Source: an uncultured Oscillospiraceae bacterium (GTDB taxonomy: Bacteria; Bacillota; Clostridia; Oscillospirales; Ruminococcaceae). Taken from it: DNA of 64,000 bases. The position numbers were made by a program, and so were the translations under genes. Position 1 is the stretch's first letter. Each line of letters opens with the position of its first letter. This document shows, in pieces, positions 29,902-39,991 of this stretch. The stretch is taken from the NCBI GenBank assembly GCA_910577565.1, contig CAJTNJ010000007.1:24373-88372 (forward strand), in the 5' to 3' direction. The notes under the pieces were generated by a model that was given only the letters and a program-made list of their open reading frames with translations, was not told the DNA's origin and searched no databases.

Positions 29902-31068
29902 ATGTTAAAGCCACTATATATCAAAAGGTTATTGATATCGTTATTTTTTATAATATTATCTTGTCCTATGATCATATTTATATATTTTCCGAATCAAATT
30001 GATAAGCATTTTTTAGTTAAACCACAGCTTCCTGCATTTAATCTGGATGATATTTTAAATGGCGAATATCAGAGCAAAGTTAATGAATATTTAAATAAAA
30101 ATCTGTTTATATATCAGCCACTTACTTTTTTAAAGACAAACATTGATTTAATGACGGGTAAATTTTTGACAAATGATGTATATATTACAAGTTCCTCTCT
30201 TATTGATGCGCCTAAGCTTCCGGATTTAGATAGTTTAAAAAGGACATCTAATTTGATTAATGAATTTATGCAAAAGGTTAAAAAGCCTGTTTATTCTTTG
30301 ATAATTCCGACAAATGCACAAATAAACAGTTCCAAACTGCCTGCCTATGCACTTTTGGATGATGAAACTGAGTTAATAAATAATTTTAATAATAGTCTTG
30401 ACAATAGGACTGTTATACTTGATGCAAACACACCTCTTACTTCTATGAAAAATATAACTGCCTACTATAACACTGACAATCGGCTTACAAGTTTTGGGGC
30501 ATTTTTGATATATAACTATAATATGAAACAGCTTGGTGCGTCACCCGCAAGCATGCAGAAATTTAATATTGAGCATGTGGCCGATGATTTTTATGGTACA
30601 CTTTTTGATCGAACATTTTATACCGGTGTAAATCCCGATAAGATTGATTTTTTCCATTATAATGCGTATGACATAACTGCAAATGTTGTTCAAACAGACA
30701 GTTGCAATGTATCAGTTTTTCGCAATACCTTATATGACTATAGTCAGTTGGAAAATATTGATAAGGCAAATGCTTTATTTGGAGTTAATGCGCCAATTAA
30801 AAAAATGCAAACAAATGCAAAGAGAGAGCATAACATTTTGATTTTTGCAGACCACAACATAGATGCTTTTATGCAGTTTTTTGCAATACATTATAATAAC
30901 ATTGCAGTGGTTAACCTGCTTGAACTAGATTCTTGCAATTTTAGTGTCGAAGAACTAACTAAAAGCATTGATGCCGGATTATATGATAAGATACTTTTTG
31001 CATATGGAATAGGCACACTTGCAAACAGTGAACAGTTTGAACATTTAAAGTGTTTTATGAATAATTAA
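29902..31068 (+). CDS. DHHW/AlgJ-like exported protein lacking the catalytic triad
   Basis: 388 residues with an N-terminal membrane anchor (residues 10-30). The frame follows the DHHW family, which works with AlgI-like MBOAT proteins on cell-envelope polymers: NGEYQSKVNEYLNKN, IPTNAQINSSKLPAYA, FYGTLFDRTFY and NTLYDYSQL are recognisable. The naming motif TDHHWTS reads TDNRLTS (191-197), and the nucleophile motif KDSYANAF reads ADHNIDAF (316-323). Both halves of the active site are thus gone. AAAGGAG precedes the ATG; it lies 24 bases after the MBOAT gene. Confidence 0.78.
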   Translation: MLKPLYIKRLLISLFFIILSCPMIIFIYFPNQIDKHFLVKPQLPAFNLDDILNGEYQSKVNEYLNKNLFIYQPLTFLKTNIDLMTGKFLTNDVYITSSSLIDAPKLPDLDSLKRTSNLINEFMQKVKKPVYSLIIPTNAQINSSKLPAYALLDDETELINNFNNSLDNRTVILDANTPLTSMKNITAYYNTDNRLTSFGAFLIYNYNMKQLGASPASMQKFNIEHVADDFYGTLFDRTFYTGVNPDKIDFFHYNAYDITANVVQTDSCNVSVFRNTLYDYSQLENIDKANALFGVNAPIKKMQTNAKREHNILIFADHNIDAFMQFFAIHYNNIAVVNLLELDSCNFSVEELTKSIDAGLYDKILFAYGIGTLANSEQFEHLKCFMNN

Positions 31069-31082
31069 AAGGAATGGTTTTA

Positions 31083-31637
31083 ATGGATTTTATACAAATA
31101 GAGAACGAATCAAGACAAATTTTAGAAGAACTAATAAAAAAGGCAAAGGTAAAAGTTGGGGATTCATTGGTTGTTGGCTGCTCAACAAGTGAAGTTGCGG
31201 GAGAGAATATAGGAACTAGTTCGAGCGCAGATATTGCCCAGGCAATACTTGTGGGGATGATGCCAGTAATAAATAAAAATCAATTAAGACTTGTAGCTCA
31301 GTGTTGTGAGCATTTAAATAGAGCGTTAATAGTGGAGTCGGAATTTGCACAAAAGTTAGGTTTTGAAATTGTAAACGTGATTCCAAAACTAAAAGCGGGT
31401 GGTGCATTTGCTACTGCTTGCTGGAAGATGTTTAATAATCCTGTTGCTTTAGAGACTATAAAAGTGAACTTTGGAATTGATATAGGAGGAACTCTTATTG
31501 GAATGCATATCAAACCAACTGTAGTGCCTGTAAAATTAACAATTGGTAAAGTTGGAAAGGCACGAGTGATATGTGCAAGAAGCAGGCCTAAATTTATTGG
31601 TGGTAAAAGAGCGGAATATAACGAAGACTTAATGTGA
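31083..31637 (+). CDS. DUF436/TIGR01440 family protein (YwlG type)
   Basis: 184 residues. Typical family blocks: VVGCSTSEVAGENIG, LRLVAQCCEHLNRALIVE, GGAFATACWKMFNNPV, GIDIGGTLIGMHIKPTVVPV. It is conserved across Firmicutes without an assigned function. An ATG nine bases earlier sits directly on AAAAGGA, so ATG 31083 is the better start. Confidence 0.88.
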   Translation: MDFIQIENESRQILEELIKKAKVKVGDSLVVGCSTSEVAGENIGTSSSADIAQAILVGMMPVINKNQLRLVAQCCEHLNRALIVESEFAQKLGFEIVNVIPKLKAGGAFATACWKMFNNPVALETIKVNFGIDIGGTLIGMHIKPTVVPVKLTIGKVGKARVICARSRPKFIGGKRAEYNEDLM

Positions 31638-31892
31638 TATATAAGTGAACTTAAGGTGAAATAGGCATACTATAAAAATTAAAAGAGTGTCTAAGCTTAG
31701 TTATAGTGGTATACTTTTCACCATTTGTTTTATTTAGCAGTTGTTTTCATAAAAGCTAATATGTCTTTGGTTGTTAATTAGCTTGGTTTATAAAGATTTT
31801 GATAGCAAAAGAAATATGATAGCATAGAATTGTTGTTTTCTTGTTTTGCATTTGTTTAATATTTAGTTTGTGCTGCAATATCGGCGAAATGT
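31638..31892. other. Intergenic stretch with long imperfect inverted repeat
   Basis: Arms at 31655-31675 and 31701-31722 (GGTGAAA..ATACTATAA and its inverse) pair imperfectly over about 21 bases around a 25-base loop. It lies just after the DUF436 gene and has no T tract, so terminator function is doubtful. Nothing else was seen. Confidence 0.5.
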
Positions 31893-31921
31893 TTGACAAT
31901 ATCTGCTTAGTATGATATAAT
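31893..31921 (+). promoter_or_regulatory. Perfect consensus promoter of the rimP-nusA-infB operon
   Basis: TTGACA (31893-31898), 17 bases, TATAAT (31916-31921): an exact sigma-A consensus. Transcription would start near 31928, about 70 bases before rimP. Confidence 0.85.
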
Positions 31922-31947
31922 TTTTGATATTAATAATTTAAAAGGAA

Positions 31948-31974
31948 GGCTGGGTTTTATAAATCCGGTCTTTT
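31948..31974 (+). promoter_or_regulatory. Leader hairpin upstream of rimP
   Basis: GGCTGGGTTT (31948-31957) pairs with AAATCCGGTC (31961-31970), with a few G-U pairs, and is followed by TTTTAT. It begins about 20 bases after the predicted start site. A short terminator-like hairpin between promoter and rimP suggests attenuation of this operon, which encodes the elongation factor NusA itself. Confidence 0.55.
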
Positions 31975-31999
31975 ATAATGAAAAATAATGAGGATTATT

Positions 32000-32467
32000 A
32001 TGAGCACATGCAATATTGTTTCAGACATCGTAAGACCGATAGCAAAAAAGTTTGGTCTGGATATTTGGGATATAGTGTTTGAAAAGGAAGGGCCCAATTG
32101 GTTTTTGAGGATTTATCTTGATAAAAAAGATTCTAAAGTGACAGTTGATGATTGTGAAGATGTTTCGCGTTTGCTGTCAAATGAGCTTGATTTGGTTGAT
32201 CCTATTGAACAAAGTTATTATTTAGAAGTTTCTTCTGCAGGGCTTGGAAGAAGGCTTAAAAAAGAAGAACATTTTTTGCGCTTTATTGGATCACAAATTT
32301 CTCTTAAACTTTATCGAGCGCTTTATGGAAAAAAAGAGTTTTGTGGAACATTAAAAGGCTTTTATGATTTTAAGATAGAGCTTGAAACAAATGATGAAGT
32401 AATGATTATTCCGTTTGCGGATTGTTCTTATGTAAAGCTTGATGATGATTTATATTTATTTGATTAA
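32000..32467 (+). CDS. rimP: Ribosome maturation factor RimP
   Basis: 155 residues, needed for 30S maturation. Family blocks: GLDIWDIVFEKEGPNWFLRI, DDCEDVSRLLSNELD, YYLEVSSAGLGRRLKKEEHF. ATG 32000 follows GAGGA by five bases; an ATG four codons upstream precedes that site. First gene of the nusA operon. Confidence 0.95.
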   Translation: MSTCNIVSDIVRPIAKKFGLDIWDIVFEKEGPNWFLRIYLDKKDSKVTVDDCEDVSRLLSNELDLVDPIEQSYYLEVSSAGLGRRLKKEEHFLRFIGSQISLKLYRALYGKKEFCGTLKGFYDFKIELETNDEVMIIPFADCSYVKLDDDLYLFD

Positions 32468-32533
32468 AAATTAATTGTTATAATTTGCAAAGTGAACATA
32501 TATTAAATGATTTGGAAAGGATTGATTTAAAAA

Positions 32534-33775
32534 ATGAATACTAAAGAGGCAAAAGAATTTTTTGAAGCTTTGGATTTTATGGCTGCAGATAAAGGGATAG
32601 ATCCAGAATTTCTGGCTGAGAAAGTTAAAACTGCAATAAAGCTTGCTGTGAGAAAACAATATCATGGCATTAATAATATTAATGTTGTTATGGATTCTGA
32701 TAAGGCTAAATTTAAAGTATCGATATCAAAAATGGTTGTTGATGAAGTAGAGGACCCGGCCAATGAGATATTACTTGATGCTGCCATTGCTCACTCAAAA
32801 AGGGCAAGACTTGGTGAATTGGTGGAAATTAAAATTGACTCTAAAAATATCGGCAGAATAGCAGCCCAAGCAGCTAAACAGCAGATAAGACAAGGTGTCA
32901 GAGATGTTGAAATGGAACAAATGAGTGAGAGGATGGGCGACAGAGTAGGAGATGTTATAACTGCACGTGTTGAAAGAGTTGAACCAATATCTAAAAATGT
33001 TATAATGAGAATTGACGATAACGATGTTGTGTTGTTTAAAAACGAACAATTGCCGGGGGACGAATATGTTCCGGGAGATATGGTGAAGGTTTATGCAGTA
33101 AATATTTCATCTAATGACAGACGCTGTACACTTAAAATTTCAAGAATTCATCCTAATTTTGTTAAACGTATGCTTGAACTTGAAGTCCCCGAGGTTTATG
33201 AGGGCAAAATTGAAATTAAGCAAATTGCACGTGAAGCTGGGTTTAGAACAAAAGTCGCTGTTATAAGCAACGATCCCGACCTTGATCCTGTTGGCTCCTG
33301 CATAGGAAACAGAGGAATAAGAATAAGCACTATTGTGAATGAGCTTGGTGGAGAAAAAATAGATGTAATTAAATATAGTGATGACCCTAAGGAATTTATT
33401 GCACAGGCACTTTCTCCGGCGCGGGTGGTAGAAATAGAACTATTTAACGACAAAAGTGGCGAAAAGATAGCTTTTGTCTCGGTGCCAGACAGTCAACTTT
33501 CACTTGCTATAGGCAACAGAGGTCAAAATGCAAAACTTGCTGCAAAGCTAACAGGCTTTAAGATTGACATAAGCCCTGAAAGTGGATTTTATGGTGAAGA
33601 CGCAAAAAGCACACTTAAAGAAAAGCTTGAGAATAGACTAAAAGAAAAAGCTCAGCTTGAAAAAGAAAAAGAAACTGTTGTAGAGGAAGAATCATTTTAC
33701 GATCCAATCGAAGAGGCTGACATTCATGCATTTGAAGTTGAGAATATGTTGGATGATTGCGAAAATAGAGAATAG
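32534..33775 (+). CDS. nusA: Transcription termination/antitermination factor NusA
   Basis: 413 residues: N-terminal RNA polymerase-binding domain, S1 domain (GDVITARVERVEP), and two KH domains (DPVGSCIGNRGIRI and LAIGNRGQNAKLAAKLTGFKID). It lacks the C-terminal acidic repeats of enterobacterial NusA, as is usual in Firmicutes. The C-terminus is an acidic charged tail. Confidence 0.97.
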   Translation: MNTKEAKEFFEALDFMAADKGIDPEFLAEKVKTAIKLAVRKQYHGINNINVVMDSDKAKFKVSISKMVVDEVEDPANEILLDAAIAHSKRARLGELVEIKIDSKNIGRIAAQAAKQQIRQGVRDVEMEQMSERMGDRVGDVITARVERVEPISKNVIMRIDDNDVVLFKNEQLPGDEYVPGDMVKVYAVNISSNDRRCTLKISRIHPNFVKRMLELEVPEVYEGKIEIKQIAREAGFRTKVAVISNDPDLDPVGSCIGNRGIRISTIVNELGGEKIDVIKYSDDPKEFIAQALSPARVVEIELFNDKSGEKIAFVSVPDSQLSLAIGNRGQNAKLAAKLTGFKIDISPESGFYGEDAKSTLKEKLENRLKEKAQLEKEKETVVEEESFYDPIEEADIHAFEVENMLDDCENRE

Positions 33776-33804
33776 CTTACTCAAATTTTAAGGTGGCAGC
33801 AAAA

Positions 33805-34077
33805 ATGTGTAAAAGCAAAAAAGTACCTATAAGAATGTGCATTGGCTGTAGGGAAAGAAAACCTAAAGAGGATTTGGTTAGAATTGTAAAAAATGCCAAA
33901 GGAGAAATTTCAATAGATAAAAAAGGAAAAGCCGATGGACGTGGAGCATATATTTGCTTAAGTAGCAATTGTTTTAATATTGTCAGAAAAAAAAGAGGGC
34001 TTGAGCGAAGTTTTAGATGCAAAATAGATGACAAAGTTTATAGCTGCTTAGAAAAGGAGTTGGAAGAGTTTGAGTGA
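33805..34077 (+). CDS. ylxR: YlxR family RNA-binding protein (DUF448)
   Basis: 90 residues; RMCIGCRERKPKEDLVRIV and the GRGAYIC signature are visible. It is always found next to nusA and infB in Gram-positive bacteria; a link to transcription regulation and RNase P has been reported for relatives. ATG 33805 is used with AAGGTGG eight bases upstream. Confidence 0.92.
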   Translation: MCKSKKVPIRMCIGCRERKPKEDLVRIVKNAKGEISIDKKGKADGRGAYICLSSNCFNIVRKKRGLERSFRCKIDDKVYSCLEKELEEFE

Positions 34078-34369
34078 TATTCTGTGTAGTTTGGGGCTTT
34101 GCATGAAAGCCGGTAAGCTAATAGCAGGGTTTAATGTTGTTTGTGATGCAATAAAACAAAAACCAAGAGATATAATTGTTTTTGTAACTAAGGATATATC
34201 TGACAAAACAAAAAAAGAAGTTACTTTTTATGCTGATAAATATTGCGTGCAGGTAGTTTCGCTGCCCGTAACAGCAGTTGAAATTAATAGAATTTTACAT
34301 AAGGATTTTGTAGTTTTGGCAGTAACTGACATAAAATTAGCCGGTATGATCAAAAGCAAATGCGATTAG
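34070..34369 (+). CDS. L7Ae-family ribosomal/K-turn binding protein (YlxQ)
   Basis: 99 residues starting at TTG 34070, inside the end of ylxR (8-base overlap). The L7Ae/L30e fold pattern is seen: LGLCMKAGKLIAGFNVVCDAI, IIVFVTKDISDKTKKEV, FVVLAVTDIKLAGMI. Binds kink-turn RNA in relatives. Standard member between ylxR and infB. Confidence 0.9.
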   Translation: MSDILCSLGLCMKAGKLIAGFNVVCDAIKQKPRDIIVFVTKDISDKTKKEVTFYADKYCVQVVSLPVTAVEINRILHKDFVVLAVTDIKLAGMIKSKCD

Positions 34370-34416
34370 CACTTTTAATGAGCCTAAACATAAACAAATA
34401 AGGAGTGATCTTTTTT

Positions 34417-36822
34417 ATGATAAAAAAATATAAGGTATCAGAGCTTGCGAAAGATTTGGGATTAAAGTCAAAGGACGTAATTTCATCAATTGAAAAATAT
34501 TTTAATGTTACCAAAAAGACAGGCTCGGTTTTAATCGAGGAAGAAATTAATGTTGTGCTTGAGGTATACACTAAAGCGAATGAAGTGAAAACGTTTGATG
34601 ATTATTTTGCATCGGCAGCCGACAAACCTAAAAAAGCAGAGAAAGCTCCTAAACCAAAGGCTAAAATTGATGAAAATACTGCAAAAAATGAAGACAGCAA
34701 GTCCAAAAAGACAGATAAAAAAGACATTCCGGCAAAATCAAAGGATAAGTTTTCAAAACCTAAGCTTCCAAAGAAAAAAGATAAGCTAACAAAGACTATA
34801 ACTCTAAAACCAAAAATTGATGAGCCGACAACAAATGTTGTGCAAGAAGACAGAGTTCGTCATGTTGACACAAGAACTGTTCAAGTTAATCTTGACAAAT
34901 ATAATGAACGCTATGAAAATATGGCAAGAAGCAACAATATAAAAGATGGCTTCCAAAGAAAACAAAAGATTAAACACCGTCCAAACCAAAAAAATCAGCG
35001 TTCAAACAAAAGAGAAACAGAAGCTCAAAAGCTGCAGCGTCTTGCTCTTGAACGCGCTCGAAAACAGCAACTTAAGGTGAAAATTCCTGATGAAATTTTA
35101 GTGTCTGAACTTGCTACAAGGCTTAAAGTGAATGTAGCAGAGGTAATTAAAAAGTTGATTGCACTTGGCGTTATGTCTGGCATTAACGACACCATAGACT
35201 TTGACACAGCATCACTAATTGCCGAAGAGCTGGGTGCTAAGGTAGAACACGAGGTTATTGTTACCATTGAAGAGCGCTTGTTTGATGAGGAAGAGGACGA
35301 TAAAGATAACCTAGAGCACAGAGACCCGGTAGTCGTTGTTATGGGGCATGTTGACCACGGTAAAACAAGCCTTCTCGATAAAATACGCAACTCTGAAGTG
35401 GTATCGTCGGAAGCAGGCGGCATAACTCAGCACATAGGTGCTTATACAGTGCACGGAAAAGACAACAAGAACATAACATTCCTTGACACACCTGGACATG
35501 AAGCGTTCACTTCAATGAGAATGCGTGGAGCTAACATGACTGATATAGCAATTTTGGTTGTTGCGGCGGATGATGGTATCATGCCACAAACAATTGAGGC
35601 TATAAATCATGCTAAAGCGGCAAATGTTTCTATAATTGTCGCAATCAACAAAATAGATAAACCAGAAGCAAATCCCGATCGCGTTATGCAAGAGCTTACA
35701 GAACATGGATTGGTTCCCGAAGAGTGGGGTGGAGATGTAATTTGTGTTAAAGTTTCCGCAAAAACCGGTGAGGGTCTTGACGATCTTCTTGAGATGGTTA
35801 ATCTTGTTGCTGATGTCAAAGACCTTAAGGCTAACTCCAATCGTCTTGCTAAAGGTGCAGTTGTTGAGGCATATTTGGATAAAGGCAGAGGACCAGTTGC
35901 AACTTTGCTAGTACAAAACGGTACGTTAAAAGTCGGAGATTCAATAATAGCCGGCGTTTCCATCGGTCGTGTTCGCGCTATGCTTAACGACAAAGGCGTT
36001 AATGTTAAGACTGCGGGTCCATCTACGCCTGTTGAAATTACAGGGCTTGCAGAAGTTCCGTCTGCAGGTGATATGTTTAATGCAGTTGAAAATGAAAGAC
36101 TTGCAAGAGAACTTGTCGATAAACGCAAATTTGCTGAAAAACAAGAACAATTCCTTGCATATAATAAAGTGACTTTGGATAATTTGTTTAGTCAAATTGA
36201 AGAGGGCGAGCGCAAAGAGCTTGCAATAGTTGTTAAAGCAGATGTTCAAGGTTCGGTTGAAGCGGTTAAACACTCACTTGAAAAGCTATCCAACAAAGAG
36301 GTAAAAGTAAGTGTAATACACGGCGCTGTCGGAGCTATAAACAAGTCGGACGTTATGCTTGCAAACGCATCTAATGCAATAATAATCGGATTTAATGTAA
36401 GACCTGATGCAGTTGCAAAGCATGATGCAAAAGAGCAAAATGTAGAACTTAGGTTATATCGCGTAATTTATGATGCAATAGAAGATGTTGAACAAGCAAT
36501 AAAAGGTATGCTTGAGCCTAAAATTAGGGAAGTGGAACTTGGTACGGCTGAAGTAAGAGAAGTTTATAAAATTTCTAACGTTGGCACGATTGCCGGCTGT
36601 TATGTGACCGATGGCAAGGTTGCAAGAAGTGCACAAATAAGACTTGTAAGAGATGGTGTTGTTATTGTTGAAGATACGATAAAGTCGCTTAAGAGATTTA
36701 AAGATGACGTAAAAGAAGTTGCCAAAGGCTATGAGTGCGGCATTGGTCTCGAGAAATTTAATGACATTAAAGTTGGAGATGTTTTTGAATCGTTTAATTT
36801 AGAAGAATATAAAGACGAATAG
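34417..36822 (+). CDS. infB: Translation initiation factor IF-2
   Basis: GTPase that places initiator tRNA on the 30S subunit. 801 residues. IF2_N at the start ([19 protein letters not shown]), a Lys-rich linker at about 70-215, a second IF2_N ([21 protein letters not shown]), then the G domain ([42 protein letters not shown]) and C-terminal domains II-IV. ATG 34417 follows AAGGAGTG; a GTG within that site is not used. Confidence 0.97.
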   Translation: MIKKYKVSELAKDLGLKSKDVISSIEKYFNVTKKTGSVLIEEEINVVLEVYTKANEVKTFDDYFASAADKPKKAEKAPKPKAKIDENTAKNEDSKSKKTDKKDIPAKSKDKFSKPKLPKKKDKLTKTITLKPKIDEPTTNVVQEDRVRHVDTRTVQVNLDKYNERYENMARSNNIKDGFQRKQKIKHRPNQKNQRSNKRETEAQKLQRLALERARKQQLKVKIPDEILVSELATRLKVNVAEVIKKLIALGVMSGINDTIDFDTASLIAEELGAKVEHEVIVTIEERLFDEEEDDKDNLEHRDPVVVVMGHVDHGKTSLLDKIRNSEVVSSEAGGITQHIGAYTVHGKDNKNITFLDTPGHEAFTSMRMRGANMTDIAILVVAADDGIMPQTIEAINHAKAANVSIIVAINKIDKPEANPDRVMQELTEHGLVPEEWGGDVICVKVSAKTGEGLDDLLEMVNLVADVKDLKANSNRLAKGAVVEAYLDKGRGPVATLLVQNGTLKVGDSIIAGVSIGRVRAMLNDKGVNVKTAGPSTPVEITGLAEVPSAGDMFNAVENERLARELVDKRKFAEKQEQFLAYNKVTLDNLFSQIEEGERKELAIVVKADVQGSVEAVKHSLEKLSNKEVKVSVIHGAVGAINKSDVMLANASNAIIIGFNVRPDAVAKHDAKEQNVELRLYRVIYDAIEDVEQAIKGMLEPKIREVELGTAEVREVYKISNVGTIAGCYVTDGKVARSAQIRLVRDGVVIVEDTIKSLKRFKDDVKEVAKGYECGIGLEKFNDIKVGDVFESFNLEEYKDE

Positions 36823-36908
36823 TTTATGGTTTTATATTATATGAAGGCTGATAGGGCATAATAAAAAGTGTGATTTAACTCGTTTTTATTTTCTGTATGG
36901 AGGTAGTT

Positions 36909-37259
36909 ATGTCAGGATATAAGTCAGCTCGCATGTCTGAAGATATAAAAAGAGAAATGAGTTTTTTGTTAAGAGACTTGAAAGATCCGAGGATAAATAG
37001 CGGCAATTTGAGCGTTGTACGTGTGGATATCACAAAAGATTGTTCGTTTGCAAAGATATATATAAGTTCAATGAAAGGGATAAAAGACGCAAATCTTGCA
37101 GTCAAGGCGCTTAAGGGTGCTACCGGCTATATTAAAAGAGAGTTTTTAAACAGTCTGCATCTTAAAAAAATGATTGAAGTTAAGTTCATAGCAGATGATT
37201 CTATTGAGTATGGTGCTCATTTGGAGAAATTGTTTGCAGAGTCTTTAAAAGGAGAATAG
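36909..37259 (+). CDS. rbfA: Ribosome-binding factor A
   Basis: 116-residue KH-type 30S maturation factor. Family blocks: RMSEDIKREMSFLLRDLKDPR, SVVRVDITKDCSFAKIYIS, and the C-terminal DDSIEYGAHLEKL. ATG 36909, with GGAGGT four bases upstream. Follows infB as usual. Confidence 0.95.
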   Translation: MSGYKSARMSEDIKREMSFLLRDLKDPRINSGNLSVVRVDITKDCSFAKIYISSMKGIKDANLAVKALKGATGYIKREFLNSLHLKKMIEVKFIADDSIEYGAHLEKLFAESLKGE

Positions 37260-37262
37260 GGA

Positions 37263-38204
37263 ATGTTTAAATCTGTTGATATGGCTGCTGATGTTTTGAA
37301 AAATCAAAATGAAATATGTCTGCTGTGTCATATGTCTCCTGATGGGGATACTTTGGGGAGTGCTTTCGCTATTTTTTATGCACTTAAATCGCTTGGCAAA
37401 AAGTGCTTTGTCGACTGTGCTGATGATTTCCCAAAAAAGTTTCATTATATTTATCCAAGTAAGATGGACAAGTTTAAGCCTAAGCATTATGTAACTGTGG
37501 ATGTTGCAGATGTAAAGTTGCTTGGCAAGGAACAAAGAGATCTGCCATATGATCTTTGCATAGATCATCATGAGATGAATAGGGTGTCTGCAAAGCAAAA
37601 GTGTATAGATATGAATGCGGCAGCAACAGCGGAGATTGTTTATGATATATTAAAAAAGATGGAAATTATATTTGATAAAACGATAGCAAATTGTCTATAT
37701 ACCGGGATTTGTACAGATACTGGGTGCTTTAAATTTTCAAATACGAGCGCAAAGACTCATAGAATAGCGGCTGACCTTATAGATTTAAAAGCAGAGTCTG
37801 AGAAGATAAATTTCAAGTTGTTTGAAGAAAAAAGCAAAGCAAGGTTGTGTTTAGAAAAGCAGGTGCTTGAAAATTTAGAATATTACTTTAATGATAGATG
37901 CACATTAGTCTTTGTTACCAAAAAGATGTTAAAAGAAGCGGGTGCGGATGACTCCACTTTTGAGGGCATACCGTCAATTGTGCGGTGCCCTACCGGTGTA
38001 GAAATAGGAATTACGGTTAAAGAGTGCGATATTGACATATATAAAGTGTCTGTTAGGACGGTTGAAAATTTTGATGCTGCTGAATTTTGCGGAATTTTTG
38101 GTGGTGGAGGGCACAAAATGGCAGCAGGTTTTAAGATTAAAGGAAGTGCTTTGGAAGTAAAGAGAAAGATTTTGCAGGCAGTTGAAGGGAAGATTATTGG
38201 TTGA
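37263..38204 (+). CDS. nrnA: DHH/DHHA1 phosphoesterase, NrnA type
   Basis: Degrades nanoRNA and 3'-phosphoadenosine 5'-phosphate in relatives. 313 residues. DHH motifs: HMSPDGDTLGSAFA, DVADVKLL, IDHHEMN, TGICTDTGCFKFSNT; DHHA1 motif GGGGHKMAAGFKI at the C-terminus. Adjacent to rbfA and truB, as in many Firmicutes; overlaps truB by four bases. Confidence 0.95.
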   Translation: MFKSVDMAADVLKNQNEICLLCHMSPDGDTLGSAFAIFYALKSLGKKCFVDCADDFPKKFHYIYPSKMDKFKPKHYVTVDVADVKLLGKEQRDLPYDLCIDHHEMNRVSAKQKCIDMNAAATAEIVYDILKKMEIIFDKTIANCLYTGICTDTGCFKFSNTSAKTHRIAADLIDLKAESEKINFKLFEEKSKARLCLEKQVLENLEYYFNDRCTLVFVTKKMLKEAGADDSTFEGIPSIVRCPTGVEIGITVKECDIDIYKVSVRTVENFDAAEFCGIFGGGGHKMAAGFKIKGSALEVKRKILQAVEGKIIG

Positions 38205-39073
38205 ACGGGATTATTTGTATAGATAAACCGAAAAATTTTACCTCTTTTGATGTTGTTGCTAAATTAAGAGGAGTGTTTAAAACAAAAAAGATTGGCCACT
38301 CGGGCACTCTCGACCCTATGGCAACGGGAGTTTTGCCAGTTTTTGTTGGCAAGGCAACCAAAGCTATTTCGTTAATTCCAAATACTGACAAGAGATATAT
38401 AGCCACATTTATGCTTGGTCAGTCAACAGATACACAGGATATTACCGGCAATGTTTTAAAAAGCACTGTCAGCAATATGTCAAAAAGTGATATTGACAGT
38501 ATACTTAGCAAATATATAGGGAAAATAAAGCAAATACCACCTATGTATTCTGCTGTTAAAAAAGATGGAGTTCCCTTATATAAGTTAGCAAGAAAAGGGT
38601 ATATAGTAAACCGCGAGGCAAGAGAGGTTGAGATTTATAATATTGCATGCAGTTTTTTTGATGAAGACACGCAGACTGGAGTTTTGGATGTGAGCTGTTC
38701 CAGTGGGACTTATATTAGAACGATTTGCAATGATATGGGTGCCGATTTGGGTGTTGGTGGAGTTTTAAAAGAACTTGTCAGGACAGCTGCCTGTGGATAT
38801 GAGCTTGAGGATTGTTATAACCTTGATGAAATTTGTGCGATTAAAGATTTGAACGAGTTAAAAATCAAGCTAAAAGACGTGGAGAGTTTGTTTGAAGATT
38901 TTTACAAATTGCACCTGAATAGCGTTCAGGAGACCATGTTTAGAAATGGTGTCAAGCTTGATGTTGACAGGTTACCACATATCGATGGTAAGGTGGCGGT
39001 TTATGGAAATTCGTTTTTGGGGATAGCTCATCCTGAGGGTAAAGAATTGAAAATTGATAAATTATTGGTATAG
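38201..39073 (+). CDS. truB: tRNA pseudouridine-55 synthase
   Basis: 290 residues. Catalytic Asp in KIGHSGTLDPMATGVLPV; the KDGVPLYKLARKG and CSSGTYIRTI motifs are present. The gene starts with TTG at 38201 overlapping the nrnA stop. It makes the T-loop pseudouridine of most tRNAs. No C-terminal PUA-like extension beyond the normal tail. Confidence 0.96.
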   Translation: MNGIICIDKPKNFTSFDVVAKLRGVFKTKKIGHSGTLDPMATGVLPVFVGKATKAISLIPNTDKRYIATFMLGQSTDTQDITGNVLKSTVSNMSKSDIDSILSKYIGKIKQIPPMYSAVKKDGVPLYKLARKGYIVNREAREVEIYNIACSFFDEDTQTGVLDVSCSSGTYIRTICNDMGADLGVGGVLKELVRTAACGYELEDCYNLDEICAIKDLNELKIKLKDVESLFEDFYKLHLNSVQETMFRNGVKLDVDRLPHIDGKVAVYGNSFLGIAHPEGKELKIDKLLV

Positions 39074-39088
39074 GGGTAGCATAAACAT

Positions 39089-39991
39089 ATGAAAGTTTTA
39101 AATACCATTCCTAATTTGTCAGAGAATACGGCAGTTGCTATGGGGTTGTTCGACGGTGTACATATTGGTCACAAAAGCGTCATAAAGACTGCTGTTAAAA
39201 GTGGCTATTTGCCTATAGTCTTTACATTTAGTGTGAAAAATCAGTTCCCGGTGAAAAAAAATAGTATGTTATTGTTAAATACCAAAAATGTAAAATATGA
39301 GTTATTGGAAAAACTGGGTGTTAAATTGGTGGTCGAACCGCCGTTTGAGGATATAAAAGAAATAAGTGCCGAAGATTTTATTGTTGAGTATCTTTTAAAG
39401 AAACTGCATGCAAAAATGGTTGTGTGCGGTGAAAATTTTCATTTTGGCAGAGATGCGTTAGGCGGTCAAGAGTTATTGAAACAGCTTGCTTCAAAGTTAA
39501 ATATAAAAGTAAATGTTGTGAGTTCGGCTATATATGGTGGCGAGATTGTTTCATCTTCAAGAGTGCGAACAGCAATAGCTGGTGCAGATTTGCAAACTGC
39601 TAGAGGATTGCTTGGATATGACTATTTTTGGGAGTATGAAGTTGTAGGTGGCGATAAAAACGGAAGAAAGATTGGCTATCCTACAATAAATCAACACTTT
39701 CAAGTTGGGTATATTGTGCCAAAAAGAGGCGTTTATGCTTCAAAAGTTAATGTGGGCGGCAATATATATTTAGGTGTTACCAATATAGGTGTGCGACCCA
39801 CTTTAAACGAGCTTGAAAATCCAATTGCTGAAACTTATATAATAAATTATGGTGGAGAACTGCTTTACAACGAAAATATTAGGGTTAGCATTAATAAATA
39901 TTTAAGGGAAGAAAGAAAATTTGAGTCTATAGATGAGCTTAAAAAAGAGATATCTAAAAATGTTTTGGAAGCATTAAATTCATCGGTATAA
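39089..39991 (+). CDS. ribF: Bifunctional riboflavin kinase/FAD synthetase
   Basis: Makes FMN and FAD. 300 residues. N-terminal nucleotidyltransferase (AMGLFDGVHIGHKSVI, VCGENFHFGRDALG, VSSSRVRTAI) and C-terminal flavokinase (GRKIGYPTINQHF, RGVYASKV, GVTNIGVRPTL). Last gene of the operon. rpsO and pnp, which often follow, are absent here. Confidence 0.96.
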   Translation: MKVLNTIPNLSENTAVAMGLFDGVHIGHKSVIKTAVKSGYLPIVFTFSVKNQFPVKKNSMLLLNTKNVKYELLEKLGVKLVVEPPFEDIKEISAEDFIVEYLLKKLHAKMVVCGENFHFGRDALGGQELLKQLASKLNIKVNVVSSAIYGGEIVSSSRVRTAIAGADLQTARGLLGYDYFWEYEVVGGDKNGRKIGYPTINQHFQVGYIVPKRGVYASKVNVGGNIYLGVTNIGVRPTLNELENPIAETYIINYGGELLYNENIRVSINKYLREERKFESIDELKKEISKNVLEALNSSV

